Below the pieces are notes generated by a model, which did not search any database, was not told the origin of the DNA, and saw only the letters and a list, made by a program, of their open reading frames with translations. From positions 13,702,001-13,766,000 of the forward strand of contig OX377202.1 in the NCBI GenBank assembly GCA_947396885.1: a stretch of DNA of 64,000 bases, read 5' to 3'. This document shows, piece by piece, positions 43,101 through 54,386 of the stretch. This stretch comes from Heligmosomoides polygyrus polygyrus (lineage: Eukaryota > Nematoda > Chromadorea > Rhabditida > Heligmosomidae). The position numbers and the translations under genes are program-made. How positions within the stretch are numbered: position 1 is the first letter of the stretch; every line of letters starts with the position of its first letter.

Positions 43101-43382
43101 ATCGAATAAGCAGGAAAGGTGTAAAATACTGTTCATAGGAACAGTTTCAGGAGTTCCTTGTCCTTGCAGCATTTCGCATTTTTCTTGTAGTTGTTTGGAA
43201 AAAATTTCCTTGTAGTACTCTGCTATTCCATTATGAAGTTTCAGGACCTCACCCCGAAGGTTCAAGGAATGCAAAAATGGGACATACTTTTCTATTATTT
43301 GAAGGGTGGAGATTCTCGCAGTTGTATCCGTTTTCGTCATTTAGACAGCTACGATTTAGACCCTTCCCTGGCTGTATAATCT
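43101..43382. other. Unassigned sequence between SINE relics
   Basis: Holds an 81-codon minus-strand frame (43095-43340) with a helix-like composition (EYYKEIFSKQLQEKCEML). I do not recognise it. It could be a remnant of a transposon or host exon, but there is no supporting context. Confidence 0.25.
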
Positions 43383-43465
43383 TGGCATGGGCGGGAATCC
43401 AATCATGAATATGCGATTCGGGGTGCACGCGGCAGCCTATGCCACCACCGGCTGCGCTGCCCCAC
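43383..43465 (-). repeat. SINE head fragment
   Basis: GGCATGGGCGGGAATCC, CGGGGTGCACGCGGCAG and GGCTGCGCTGCCCC match the SINE 5' part in reverse. Confidence 0.5.
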
Positions 43466-44123
43466 GTCTTCAACTACCAAACACCACAGAAATGGAACGC
43501 ATCCAGTGGTGGACGGTATGGCAATCCGAACCGTTACGCTTTATTCAAAATTCTTCAGCAGTGAACAACATGGTTGATGTTGATGTTGATGTTTCCTGAG
43601 GGAATCGCTTGCCTAATTACGAACCTCTCCACCGGGAAAAGGTACCTCATTAGGTGGCTTCTCTTCACTGACAAATTTCATTCCTTCATAAGTTCATTCC
43701 AATGTTTACTCTAACAAAATGTGGGTATGAGGAGAGAACAAGAAAGAAATGCAAAACAGAGACTAATTCAAGGGAACAGTGAAGATACAGACGTCATCTA
43801 TGAGGCAGATATATTACATGCAAATTCAGAATGAGGCGACAGTAGCCAACAACAGGATAGTTGCACTTGTAAGAAAGCGAACGTTCATTACTCATTCAGT
43901 TGCTCCTCCTACGAGATTATCTGACCGTAAGTGGAGAAAGTTTTGTGGTGTTCATAATAATTGCTTCCCTTTACGTGGCAGGTTTTGTGAAGTTTCATGT
44001 TCGACTTTCGTTGAATCTTGGCATGCATTTTATCTTTCGGTTTTCCTTTATCTTCTACCAGACGTTCGGCAGCCTAGAGACCGAAAAAAGCCTGGTATTG
44101 GAGGGAGGGGGGTTCACCCCCAA
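43466..44123. other. Unassigned sequence
   Basis: The frames 43779-44204 and 43900-44145 overlap; the second encodes a hydrophobic stretch (VVFIIIASLYVAGFV), but nothing else supports a gene. Confidence 0.3.
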
Positions 44124-44624
44124 ACATCGGAGACACATCTACTGACCACGAACGCCTCATGCCGCAACGTCGTCGACGGGTCTTCTGTACTCGGACGCTT
44201 GTGACAGGACGTCTTCGACACGGGTTCTGAATCCGGTCCGGGCAGCTGGTACCACTTTACCGGACCCTCTTACTGGCTCCCCTTGCTGGTCCCCTTTTCC
44301 TGGTCTCTTTTATAATTCCCCCTATTGGACCTCGCTTCCCTTAAGGGTCCCCTCTTACAAGGTCACTTGCCCTGGACCCCGACACGATTGTAACACGACG
44401 TCGGTGACTCGTCTTCTGAACCCGAACGCCTATTTCACGACATCGGAGACACGCCTTCTGAGCCCAAACGATTGTTGCACGACGTCCGAGTCACGTCTTC
44501 TGAATCGGTGAACCTTTTGTGAGACATGGATGACTTGTCTTCTGAATCCAATTCCTGTTGTTTTCGACGTCGATGTCATGACTTCTGAACGCGAACGCGT
44601 TTTTGTAGGACCTCGGACAGATGG
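44124..44624. repeat. Minisatellite with 42-43 bp units
   Basis: At least seven units start with CTTCTGA or a variant (44139, 44182, then from about 44410 every 42-43 bp to 44624) and share CGAACGC and CGACGTCGGA blocks. A CT- and GG-rich block of about 135 bp (44225-44365) interrupts the array. The units are 42, 42, 42, 43 and 43 bp in the cleanest part. A frame-compatible length (42) may be accidental because no coding frame spans the array. Confidence 0.8.
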
Positions 44625-44719
44625 ACAGACGGACGAACAGAATACAGACAGCCTATAGCTTTTTTATAAATAGTAGTATTATTATTGGCCCATCGTGTGC
44701 CCTACGCAAAACGAAATGG

Positions 44720-45580
44720 ACACCTGATTCAATTTGCTCATTCAACAGGCAGAGCAGAGCCTAAGCTCACACGGGAGAAACCGACAAATCAGTGGCTGCT
44801 GTTCATTAGCGCAGAAGTCCGTTTCTCTCAGAGGGCCTTTCAAAACAGGTGGTATTGGAAACCCAGTAACAAGCCCCACGGTACTCAAAAGGCCATTGTT
44901 CAGATATATTCCACACAGCTGCCTTGGTGTCCTCCAACGACCACGTGAAGTCTTCAGCTATGTTAGCGGCATCCTACATTGCATCGTCCAATGGATGTGA
45001 CGGAAAATATGCCTAGAAGAGGTCGCCGACTACCAGAAGCGCCAACACGCTCGGATCAGTCACGTAACAAAGATCGCTTTTCGGTGCCTTATATCACCAA
45101 CGCACGAAGCATCCAAGTAGAGGCTGTGTTTGTAGGGCTGAATTACATGGGGTAGCTAGCATTAACCCGGTCAACCTTGACTCAGCTTCCCGCCTCCATG
45201 ACAACCCCTCTACATCTCCATCCTTCATGGTCTGCGCATACGGTAGGGAAGGTGACTGCAAAGTGTTTTTACGGTGTATCTCATTGCTTGCGCCGAATGC
45301 ATGTAGGAATACATCAGAGAAAAGGGCTGACCACTTTGGGTAAGGGTGGAAGAACATACAGATAGGTTGAAGAAGTACGAGGTCACTACGCCCCTGGCAG
45401 AACACAGACTGCGAAAACATGATTGGGGTGGAGGTGAGGTGACCTTAGCACGCGAGTCCGACGTCGCAGTGCAGAAGACACTGGAGGCGTTGTGGATGGC
45501 GTTCAAAACCTCCGGAATCAAAAGGATGGAGGAGTGGGTGGCCATCATCCAAGAACAGGCTCCACTTGACGACCACTGTG
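44720..45580 (+). pseudogene. PLE protein remains
   Basis: The frame 44685-44948 reads LTREKPTNQWLLFISAEV and NRWYWKPSNK, parallel to LTREQPTESWLAFLNVQV and TRWYHKPSSK of the first PLE. From about 45300 the endonuclease C-terminus follows: EHTDRLKKYEVTTPLAEHR, VTLARESDVAVQKTLEALW (45346-45618). The catalytic GIY and YIG segments between are unrecognisable, and several frameshifts and stops are present. Confidence 0.75.
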
Positions 45581-45762
45581 GGTCTCACTCACCCACGACT
45601 TCATCCGTCCGATGGTAGCATACCAACCTCTCGGCTGTTTCTATAAGGTCAGTCGGCTTGCCTTATTCTCCTTCGTCTCATTCTACCATTAATTTTTGAA
45701 GTTTCTGTAACTTGAAATGACCATTGGGCTTGTAAGATCCCCACCTTCTTCTGTGTTTTCCA

Positions 45763-45798
45763 GGCTCTGAAGAAAGTGGTTATGGCGAAACGTAAGCC
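45763..45798 (+). ncRNA. Hammerhead-like core of PLE relic 2
   Basis: GGCT (45763-45766), CTGAAGA (45767-45773), GAAAC (45787-45791), GTA (45792-45794) and AGCC (45795-45798) keep the same order and spacing as at 15617-15651. Stem II cannot form well (AAGTGGTTATGGC), so this copy is probably inactive. Confidence 0.5.
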
Positions 45799-45835
45799 GA
45801 ATAAAGAATTATACCCATATTTGCTCAACATCTCT

Positions 45836-48664
45836 ACGAGATCCTACAGCTCTGGGAACGGATAAGAGCTTAGGTGCTGACCTTTTAAGCCTTTCAGACG
45901 ACGTGTCACCGATACTAGGCAAAATATTCACGTCGCAGTAGGGATCTAAACAACGCCTTGAGGAGATGAGCACGTGGCTCGCACGCCGTGTTTGAAAGCC
46001 AATAGACGTCTTTTAAGCTAAGCAATTGCTCAAGAGACCTGTTGTGCTAAATTTATTCACAGAAAAACACGTGATGTTTAGGATTTTTATTCATCAAAGA
46101 TACGCTACATATTCCATGATCTCGTAGAAGTGGTCACTTCTTAAAATAAATTGGACGTCTTCCGGATAAGCTGACGCTCTTATATGAAAAAGAAGGCATT
46201 TTCCAAAATTTTAACTGGTCATATTGCAAAAACAAAATCGCAACAAACTTGTAATTTAAAATAATTGATTTGACATTCTTCGAAAGGAAGAAGACTTTCT
46301 CTTACTTTTAAAACTTATAGATCGCCTAGATAGAGTGCAGAAAAAGTGGTGACGCTATGGGTTTTCATAAAATTCTTTTTATTTTCGCAAGTTAGATGTT
46401 TTACAGTTCATAACAAATTGAAGATGTGCACATTACACATGAGCACAAACTTTCTATTTTTCTACTCTACGGACGGACTGCGCCTGCCTGGAAGCAAATC
46501 TTCCGCTTTCGTGAATTTACACTTAAATCAATGGTTCTACGCAAAAAAACTTCAACAACGTGTAATTTATCAAACAAATAAGTATTTTGCTTACAAGACA
46601 AGTGCACGGCGTCATCTTTACTTGTAACTGGTACATTTGTGCTTTTCCGCCCTTAAAGATAAGCCGAAAACCAGTACGCATGTAAAAAAAGAAAAGCAAT
46701 TAAATGAACATCTACATATTATGATCAATTTTTGAACACCTTTGTAAGAGAGTGAGAATTTTCTGAAAACGCAAAGCAAACGAAATAATCTGGGTTTAAT
46801 TTTGAGTTTTTTAACACGTCAACCTAATCTAGAAGAGATAAAATTTCGTTTCGAAGGTGTTCAGTGTCTTGGCATGCTTCGGAAAGCATCCGAATTGCTC
46901 TGAGATATGTCTTGGCGTGAATATGACACACGTTACCTTGATGGCATGATTTAGCTTGTGGAAGAGACAAAAATTAGAAGGAAAAAAAGAAAATCACCGT
47001 CAAAAATAACCATGCAGAGATAGACTTCTCCAGATATTAGAAAGTTGAAGCATTGAAAACGGTAGGTGCTGCTAACATGGAAAAGTAATAGCTAACGGGG
47101 AAGTTCTCAAACTACAACTAGTTGTGGATGCTCACTTAAGGTTATTTAGGAATCCCGGTTCATATCTCGAAGATGATAGCAGTGGGAGGTTTGAAGGCGG
47201 CAAGCAGAGCACCGATTGAACACACGCCAACGAATCAGTATTCCTAGCCCACCCTCCCTCTGAATTACACGCTAGTTTGCTGGGATCTGATTGGCTGGAG
47301 CTTCAACGCTTCCCAATGCGGCCCATCTTCGCGACATGGACCGGAATTTTTAATTTTCAGGTAGCTCAGGGTTTCAAGGTTGCTATGAATTCAAATCAGG
47401 TCTAAGGCGTAACCGTTATGGTTGTCTTTGATAATTTAGGAATTCGAGAATCTGGAGGCAATGTAGCTCACGCCTCACAAAAGAGCCATGACGAGCGTTG
47501 CCCGGTTGTTAAAAGCTATCATGACTCAGAACAACAATAACTTCAAGACATTAAAATCTCAAAATGGTTCTACTTATTCTGGAAGATGGAAAACATGGCC
47601 ACATGTACGCCGCTTTGAGACAGCAGTATTCAAAAACATCAGGCAGAAAAAACAGAATGCGAATGGAAGAGAATGAAGACGATGCTCTAGTCACTCCTTA
47701 ACGATACGATGCGGTATAAGTAAAACTCAAAGTGAGGGGGAGGCCCAGACTGATGTTGCGCCTGATGTATGTAAAAATAACATTTAAGAGGGCGGAGTTA
47801 CGAGGCGGACCTAAGTAATGGCAACAATGTGCTCTTCTACCTCGTTATTAGATTCTATGTGAGTGCTAATTTTCGCTGGAAAAACTCGTCACACGAAAAC
47901 AGACGTCATAGGCAGTCATCAGTGACTTCAGAGCACTTCGGAGATCGCATAGCAAAAGGGCGAAAGCGTGCACAAATTTCGACTAGGGATGTTATTAGAG
48001 TGCTGATCACAAATCTGACATACGTTTATTCGCATATTTTTCTTGAATAGTATTTTCACCCCAAAGTATAGGAAGCGGCAAGAGTTCTCGGACACAAGTA
48101 ATTGCCCGCAAAAACGGCTGCTTCAAAGCAGCAGCTTTCGACCAGGCACATACAAAAAGCAGTTAGATTTTGAAATGCATTCTTTTGCACGAATAAACGC
48201 CTTCGCTATCCTTGAGATTACATCCACGGCGGTACGCAGGGCTTCTTGATCAAATTTCTCCATGGCTTTTTTCAGGGCCCACGAAAGCGAAGCAGTCCTT
48301 TTAGGATGTTGCGCAGTCCTTATTCCTTGAGATAGACCAGACTGAATGGTTCGTCGGATTGGGGTCCGATCTGTGCAGGGTGCATCTTCGGCCGAGAAGG
48401 AAAATTGTCGGGGCGCAACTTCTGTACTACTTTATCCTTGTGAGCGGGCTCAGAATCCTGTTGATAAGTTCAGTCGCCATTTCTAAAATGCAAATTGCCC
48501 AGAACAGAATTTTTTTAGAATGTCTTTCTGGTAGTTCTTACTGTTGACTTTAACTCCACTTTTCACAGAAATCAGCGGCGCATGCTCATCTGCTGTTATT
48601 TTTGCAAAAACCATAACAGTCTTCTAGATCCTGATGATGCGACTCTTCCATTCTGATTGGCTTC
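45836..48664. other. Unassigned sequence
   Basis: 2.8 kb, the longest stretch without a recognised gene or repeat. The frames 46346-46627, 47488-47676, 47829-48050, 48043-48249 and 48359-48547 lack recognisable domains. Confidence 0.4.
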
Positions 48665-48800
48665 TATACATTGGATCCGATCGAAAATTTTCAGATAATT
48701 GGATGATTCGGATAAGCGCGATTTTGCGGACCCCAGATTTTTAAATGATTCGGATAATGGCAATTTCGCGGACCCCGGATTTCGGATATCCGACTCATTA
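48665..48800. mobile_element. MITE with TATACATTGGATC end, second copy
   Basis: TATACATTGGATCCGATCG, then TTGGATGATTCGGATAAG and GCGGACCCC repeats, ending near CGGATATCCGACTCATT. It is one unit of the element at 25466-25783, lacking the right terminal repeat. Confidence 0.68.
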
Positions 48801-49977
48801 ACGCAAGACGCAGTTTATCAGAATACCACCGTTACTTAAAGAGGAACCTATCCTTTCACAACAACAGTGCATGTACGGAAGCACTCTTACTTCTCGTCAA
48901 GGAAGGAAACATCAAAGACCTGGATCATTCCAAACAGGGATGCACGAAATTTCCTTTTGCGTGCTCCGAGTTTCGGTTTCCGGCCGTTTTTAGTCCTTCC
49001 CTTCCGTGCTCTTCTCTTTTTTGGGCCGGAAACGGGACGGAAGTGGTGGCTCATCACTCACTGATTGCTTTGCTCTGCCTTCATTCACCTCTTAAACAAA
49101 AAACGAAAGGCTGAAGCAAGAGATTAACTATGCGTTTGTGATTGTGTTGCTTTCACGAGGTGGTGCCTCCTGGAGTAGAAACAGTAACCAAAATGGATTC
49201 TTTCTTCTTTTCTTGGAACGATGTACTATCGAATAGCGTAGGTACACAAAGGTTGCATGAGTGTTCGAGTAAAGAATCAAATTCCATATGCGAAGCATGC
49301 TTAGCTTCTCCCATAATAATCTTAGGTCTGGCCTAGAGCATCTAATCTAGATCAGAGGTCTATAAGCACCCTTAGGCTGCTAACAATGCGCTCCATAGGG
49401 GACATTGGATCATTCCTAGTCGGACGGGGGCATGCACTGTCTTGCCTCTCCGAGTTTGTTTCAGAGCTTCAGCTACTGCCAAATGATACAATGATACCCA
49501 TGCGAACTGAGAGCGTGGGTATCGTATTGTGGATGCTCAACGCAACAGTAACCTTGACTCTGCCCCTCCTAATTGGGATAGACTTGGGACATTCAGTAAG
49601 ACCGGTAAAGTGGTATGAGTGGCGAAATCTCTGGCATCTTACTCGTCAGCTGGGTTTGTTGCGTTTAAAATAATTTCTTCCTATTTACAGAGAGATTTTG
49701 CACATCACCTTAGTAATAATACGAGTACAAGGATTTTTTTTATTGTTATACGTTGCTGAAAAAGAGTCGCATGCTGCCTTGCCTGCTATCTAAATTTGTT
49801 AACGGCAATTCAGTTATTACTACCATTACCGGTATAAATTCAGGAGAAATTAAATGAAGTTATCAGTTTTGAGTGATTTCCTTTCCGTGTTTCGTATCTT
49901 GGTTTCCGCCCATTTTTGAGCTCTTTCGTTCCGTATCCCGTGTCCCGCTTTTCTCAAAAATTTCCGCACATCCCTGC
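48801..49977. other. Unassigned sequence
   Basis: The 95-codon frame 49386-49673 has a hydrophobic segment (IVLWMLNATVTLTLPLLIGI) and begins with ATG, but no homology is recognised. TTTCCGTGTTTCG and nearby (49870-49975) and 48945-49000 share CGAGTTTCGGTTTCC-like text, perhaps a short repeat. Confidence 0.3.
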
Positions 49978-50200
49978 TGGTTAGGCTTTCGTGCCGAAGC
50001 TAATCAAGCCTTACATCACTCTGGGATCAGTGATGGTCGGTAAATTCTTATCATACCTTTCTGGGAAGGGTAAAACACTGGGTTGTGGGTTGTCTATCAG
50101 CTGGCGACCGCATCATACCATTGTGTGGGCCAAATACGCAGTCAAAGTGCCTCCACGACATCCCACGGAAGCTGAATTCGTGGCCCATCGAAAAAATCTA
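49978..50200 (+). repeat. SINE relic, 3' two-thirds
   Basis: From TAATCAAGCCTTACATCACT through TTTCTGGGAAGGGTAAAAC to CATCCCACGGAAGCTGAATT; the head is missing. Confidence 0.65.
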
Positions 50201-50324
50201 TCAGCTACGTTATTTATCGTCTGTCTCATCATTGTGCTAAAAGGTGTTAATGCTGTGGTTACAACAATTTAAAATTCACGGTAAAAAGGCGTTCTCGGGC
50301 ATTGAGGAAGACCAGCCAACTTTC

Positions 50325-50508
50325 AGTAGGTTTTTCCCTTGCCTGGAGAGGATGATTACAGACCAACCCATAGGCTGTACGTACATAAGCTCTTGTGTGG
50401 GCTGAACACGTATTCAAATTGCCTCCGCATTATCTCGTGGAAGTAGACTGCAAGGCGCACGCTTAAAGGGATTGATTGACGCCGTCTTTTAACCTTTATC
50501 CTTTACCA
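50325..50508 (+). repeat. SINE relic, 3' half
   Basis: CCCTTGCCTGGAGAGG, GTATTCAAATTGCCTCC, CGTGGAAGTAGACTGC and the tail TTTTAACCTTTATCC follow the family. Confidence 0.65.
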
Positions 50509-51109
50509 GACGTATAACAATAGTTACAAAGAAAGCGCTCTCTGTAAAAATCCGAATGAGGATCAGCACATTTCGGTGACGTATAGTGGACCTCACGGGA
50601 TGCTAAGCTTTTTAGAATGAGAACTACAATATGGTGAGCAATGCTTTCATCGCATGGATGAAAGAACGGGCTGTATAGCTGGAAAGAAATCATGTTGTCA
50701 GACGATGAAGCGAAAGAAAGAAGCGATGCGGTGGCCTGCAGGACGAGTGAAAAGAACAGCGCCACCTTTGCTTTCTTCGAAATATCATAATCCTCCTAGA
50801 GTTGGCTAAAATAAGCGCATATCCAGTAGAGCCGCAGAAATAAGCGCAAAAGCAAAGGGCAGTACCATTAGCGTGAAAGGTTAATTTAATGTCTTATCAG
50901 CTAAACTAACTGTTGTGCTTGGCTACCCTGACAACTTGGTTATCTGTAGAGCGATAATGGTGAGATTATGTACCATCCAAGATGCGCATGACAGCATGCA
51001 CATCGCTGACTACAGAGTGCGGTTAGTATCACTTCCCGGATCCTCTTACTATAGATCAGTTAACCATTCATTCCGCCATCTATTTATTTATCTACTTTTC
51101 ATTCAGGCT
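50509..51109. other. Unassigned sequence
   Basis: Nothing recognised; the frames are short. Confidence 0.3.
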
Positions 51110-51660
51110 GAACTCGTGAGCGTCGCGTAGCGTGCAGTCGAGAGGACGATGCTCGGAGTGACACGACTCACACAAGTGAGAGAAGGCCTCCGTAGTTCCG
51201 CACTTCGTCGACGTGCGAACATCAGAAACGCTGCCGCATGGGCCAAGTTGTTGAAAATTAGGTGGGCCGGCCACGTAATGCACTTCGCCGACATCCGCTG
51301 GACGGGTGCCATCACCGACTGGATTCCGCCGGAGGTCAGGAGAGCACCAGGACCCCTATTAACGCGCTGGTCGGGCATCCTCGTATAGGCCCTGAGCGAA
51401 CGAATGACGCTCTTCGTGTCGCTCGAGCAAGGAGGATCCATTGGGGCACTCTGGCACGCGAGAAGGACCAAGAGAGCCTAATTGCTGGAGCCGGCTTCAG
51501 GCTTCCTTTAGTGATCAATAGAAGGACAGCTGATAGAAGAGATATTAAGTGCCTGGCTAGAAAATTGTTAACGCAAGAAGTTCGGCCAAAAAGAAATTCT
51601 ATCTCATACAGGGACGAATGAAGACGCTGCCAGCGCCCGCTCGAGCCTCTCGATTATCAA
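51110..51660 (+). pseudogene. RTE-type LINE, C-terminal fragment with a 140-bp insertion
   Basis: The frame 51149-51388 reads MLGVTRLTQVREGLRSSAL, then RNAAAWAKLLKIRWAGHVM and RWTGAITDWIPPEV, the same C-terminal region as at 37190-37640. The following GSIGALWHAR block appears in another frame (about 51435). After AGAAGGACC (51473) about 140 bp of foreign sequence run to ACAGGGACGAATG (about 51610), where the LINE resumes with CGCCCGCTCGAGC. It is inactive. Confidence 0.75.
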
Positions 51661-51871
51661 CGGGAAGACAGGACAGGAGATTTATTCATTTATTATTTTC
51701 AGTCACTCATTTCTATGTGTGCTCATTGTGCAATTAACCAGGAGCGTCTCTCTAGCCAAAATGAATAGGGCTTCTATTAGATCGGGGTTAGCAATCTGGT
51801 AGCAGAATTGAATGAAGTGGATAATTTGACCACCCCGGTATAGGTTAAATTCGTAATTCGATAGCTTCTAC

Positions 51872-52136
51872 AATAAAGGATAAAAGGATAAAGGACGGCG
51901 TTATTCTATCCCTTTGGGATGCGTCACACATTCTACTTCTACGGGATGTCGTGGAAGCGAGTTGAATGCGTATTTGGCCATACAATGACCTGCGGTGGCC
52001 AGCCGATAAACAAGTTAGCGCTTTATCCTTCCGAGACACGTCTGGTACCAATTCCCCGACCCCGGAGGGATGGAAGGCTTGGTTGGCCTAGGCGGGAAAT
52101 CCGAACCCGGAACCTCCGACTGCGCTCCACGCGCCC
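51872..52136 (-). repeat. tRNA-derived SINE with head deletion
   Basis: Well-conserved from AAAGGATAAAAGGATAAAGG to GCGGGAAATCCGAACCCGG. About 25 bp between the B box and the head (CTCCGACTGCGCTCC) are missing. Confidence 0.82.
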
Positions 52137-53431
52137 AGGTCTTAATACAGAAGATTTACTTCTTATTCATTTTAGTCACTCATTCCTATAAAAAACGTAA
52201 GTATAAGCAGAAAACTGGACGCCATTAAATCCCTTTGTTGGGTACTTTTCTTCTATAAAATACTGCCAAACAATTGCAATGCATATGGCCTCTACAAGGA
52301 CTTGGCCCACCTTATTTTCGACGATATTAGAGGCAAAACAAAACATGTTCAAGTTATTGTTAGCTGTCGTTGTTTTGGATAATGTTGTTCTTTGTTCAAA
52401 ATTGTTGTGTCATTGTATTCGATATTATTGAAGAGCTATGAAAATAATAATTTTAATTTTTATAAATAATAATGAAATAATTATCTAAATAGTTTTACGC
52501 ATCGATGTACACCTAATTCTATTGCAATGGCATGAACTTGGCATCTTTGTTGGCATGAACGAGACTTGAACCGGAGTGGTTCTTCTGAGGTGCCTACTCC
52601 TAGTTCGCTAGAAAAGCCCTTATAATAACATTGTTCTATGAAGTTCTATACATAAAATAAGGACGTGAAACGGATATAGCTTGAAATGACTCCAATAATA
52701 CTGGGGAACGCGACTAAGTAGAAAACTTTTACAACGTACTTCAATTGTCTTAGCGAAAACTTTTAGTGGGAACTTCTTGCGCCTTTCCATGTCTTTTTGC
52801 AAACTTTTAGGAAGCCTCATTTTATTGCGGTATGCATCGCGTGGTATTCATCTCCTCTTTAATACAATATGTATAAAATAAAAGTCAAAGCTTTGAGGGA
52901 TGGAAAATTCGTTGACCATTCCTCGACAGGTGCGAAATTGGACAGATGGATCGAATTACTCGTGTGCATTTTTCATCTTGTTATCGACGACTGTCTTTCA
53001 GTATATTATTCCTTTTTGAAGAAAGCGAGAAAATAGGCAAAAACTACTTTTCATAATGACCTCCGGTTAACCCTTTGTTTTCACTCGTTTTCTTCAGTGG
53101 CCGAGGGTATCCAGGCAAACTGGTTCACGTCATCATTTAAGCAAATTGAGGGCAATCCTCTGAGAAAGGGAGATTATCCCAATCTCGTTAACTTTCTCAG
53201 AATAGCACAAGGCGTTCTGCTGCTGCTTACCTCTGCACGATTCCTTAGCCACGGGAAATTTTTCACCAAAGGGAACTGTGACCAGGTACTAGCGATCTGC
53301 TGTGCAGAGCCACTCCCATCCTCAGAAAAGGTGTCCTTGAGGTAGAGAAAGCTGTTCTAGATAACACTGCTTTAACTACTTTAAGTTAGGCAAGTGACGT
53401 GTTTTTAAAATTTTGATAAAAACATTATTTA
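52137..53431. other. Unassigned sequence
   Basis: 1.3 kb, AT-rich in part (52430-52500). The frames 52620-52820 and 53097-53345 have no recognisable domain. Confidence 0.3.
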
Positions 53432-54306
53432 TACCATTTTCATGTTGAATTGGACACTTTTCAACTCAAGTTGGACGCTTTTCAAACCAAAATGGACTCT
53501 TTTCACATCACTTTGGGCGCTCTTCTAACTGGCCAATGAACTTTGAAATCAAACTGAATGTCTTCCAAATCAAAACAAGCTTATTACAGGTTAAATATAG
53601 CCTCTCTAAGATGGTAAAAACAATTTTTGTTTAAGGAAAATTTAGAATACATTCTTTTGATTGTTTTAAATTCAGCTCCCAGAATGTGTAATAATTTTAT
53701 ACAATTCTTATTTGTCGAGAAAAATAACAAATTAAACATTAATTTAAAAGAGAGCAAGGCAGCAATCATGCAGTGCAATAAAGACTGGATTTCGCCATGC
53801 ATTCGGAAAGCAAGTCGCTACGTTTATCTGATTGGTAGTGTAAATACTGCTTACATGCTCCAAGCAACTCAAGATATGTGTGTTTTTATCGTTCGCAGAT
53901 GCGAAACTGCATGCAAACAGGGCTCTGCTACCAATCGTATAAAAAATCACGGAATTTCCAACGAGGGCATGGCGCAATTTCTGCTTTAACAACAGAAAAT
54001 ACTCGCTTTTTTGCTCTCCAAAACAAGCTTTGAATTATTGTTTTTTTTATTTTTTGTATAAAATTTCTAACAATGTGTCGACTTATTGGGTAGATGAATT
54101 AAAACTTCAAAGAAAGTTATACCAAAATTTTCCTAAACAAAAAATTATTCCAATTTTTTGGAGAGCCTCTAGTCTAGTGTAAAAGAAGCTCATCTTAATT
54201 TGAAAGAGTTCCGTTTTATTTTAAAATTTTAGACAAGCTTAGAAGAATGTCCAATTTGACTCGGAAGGTGTTCAGTTTGGCTTGAAAAGTGTCCAATTCG
54301 AAATCA
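53432..54306. mobile_element. Foldback-type element, copy 2
   Basis: The left arm has sub-repeats of 21-22 bp (GAATTGGACACTTTTCAAC, AAGTTGGACGCTTTTCAAAC, AAAATGGACTCTTTTCAC). The right arm ends in the inverse (GTGTCCAATTCG). The centre has CTGATTGGTAGTGTAAATAC. Same family as 17611-20233. Confidence 0.65.
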
Positions 54307-54339
54307 GTATATTTATTATTTATATATATATTACATATA

Positions 54340-54386
54340 TTGAACAGAAAATACCGGTATTTTCGACACCGGTATTTTTTGTTCAA
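54340..54386. repeat. 19-bp inverted repeat between two foldback elements
   Basis: TTGAACAGAAAATACCGGT (54340-54358) is mirrored at 54368-54386 with one mismatch and a 9-nt loop. It marks the junction between two adjacent foldback copies. Confidence 0.75.

Larger units (their letters stand above)
44690..45835 (+). mobile_element. Penelope-like element relic 2
   Basis: Protein remains match the PLE at 13745-15703 in order: reverse transcriptase thumb region, linker, GIY-YIG endonuclease C-terminal part, then the shared 3' end with a hammerhead-like core. The 5' half and both limits are unclear. It is more decayed than the first copy. Confidence 0.72.

Noticed and set aside
44139..44624. CRISPR-like array
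   Set aside because: Units are contiguous and diverged with no constant repeat and unique spacer pattern, and the genome is eukaryotic.
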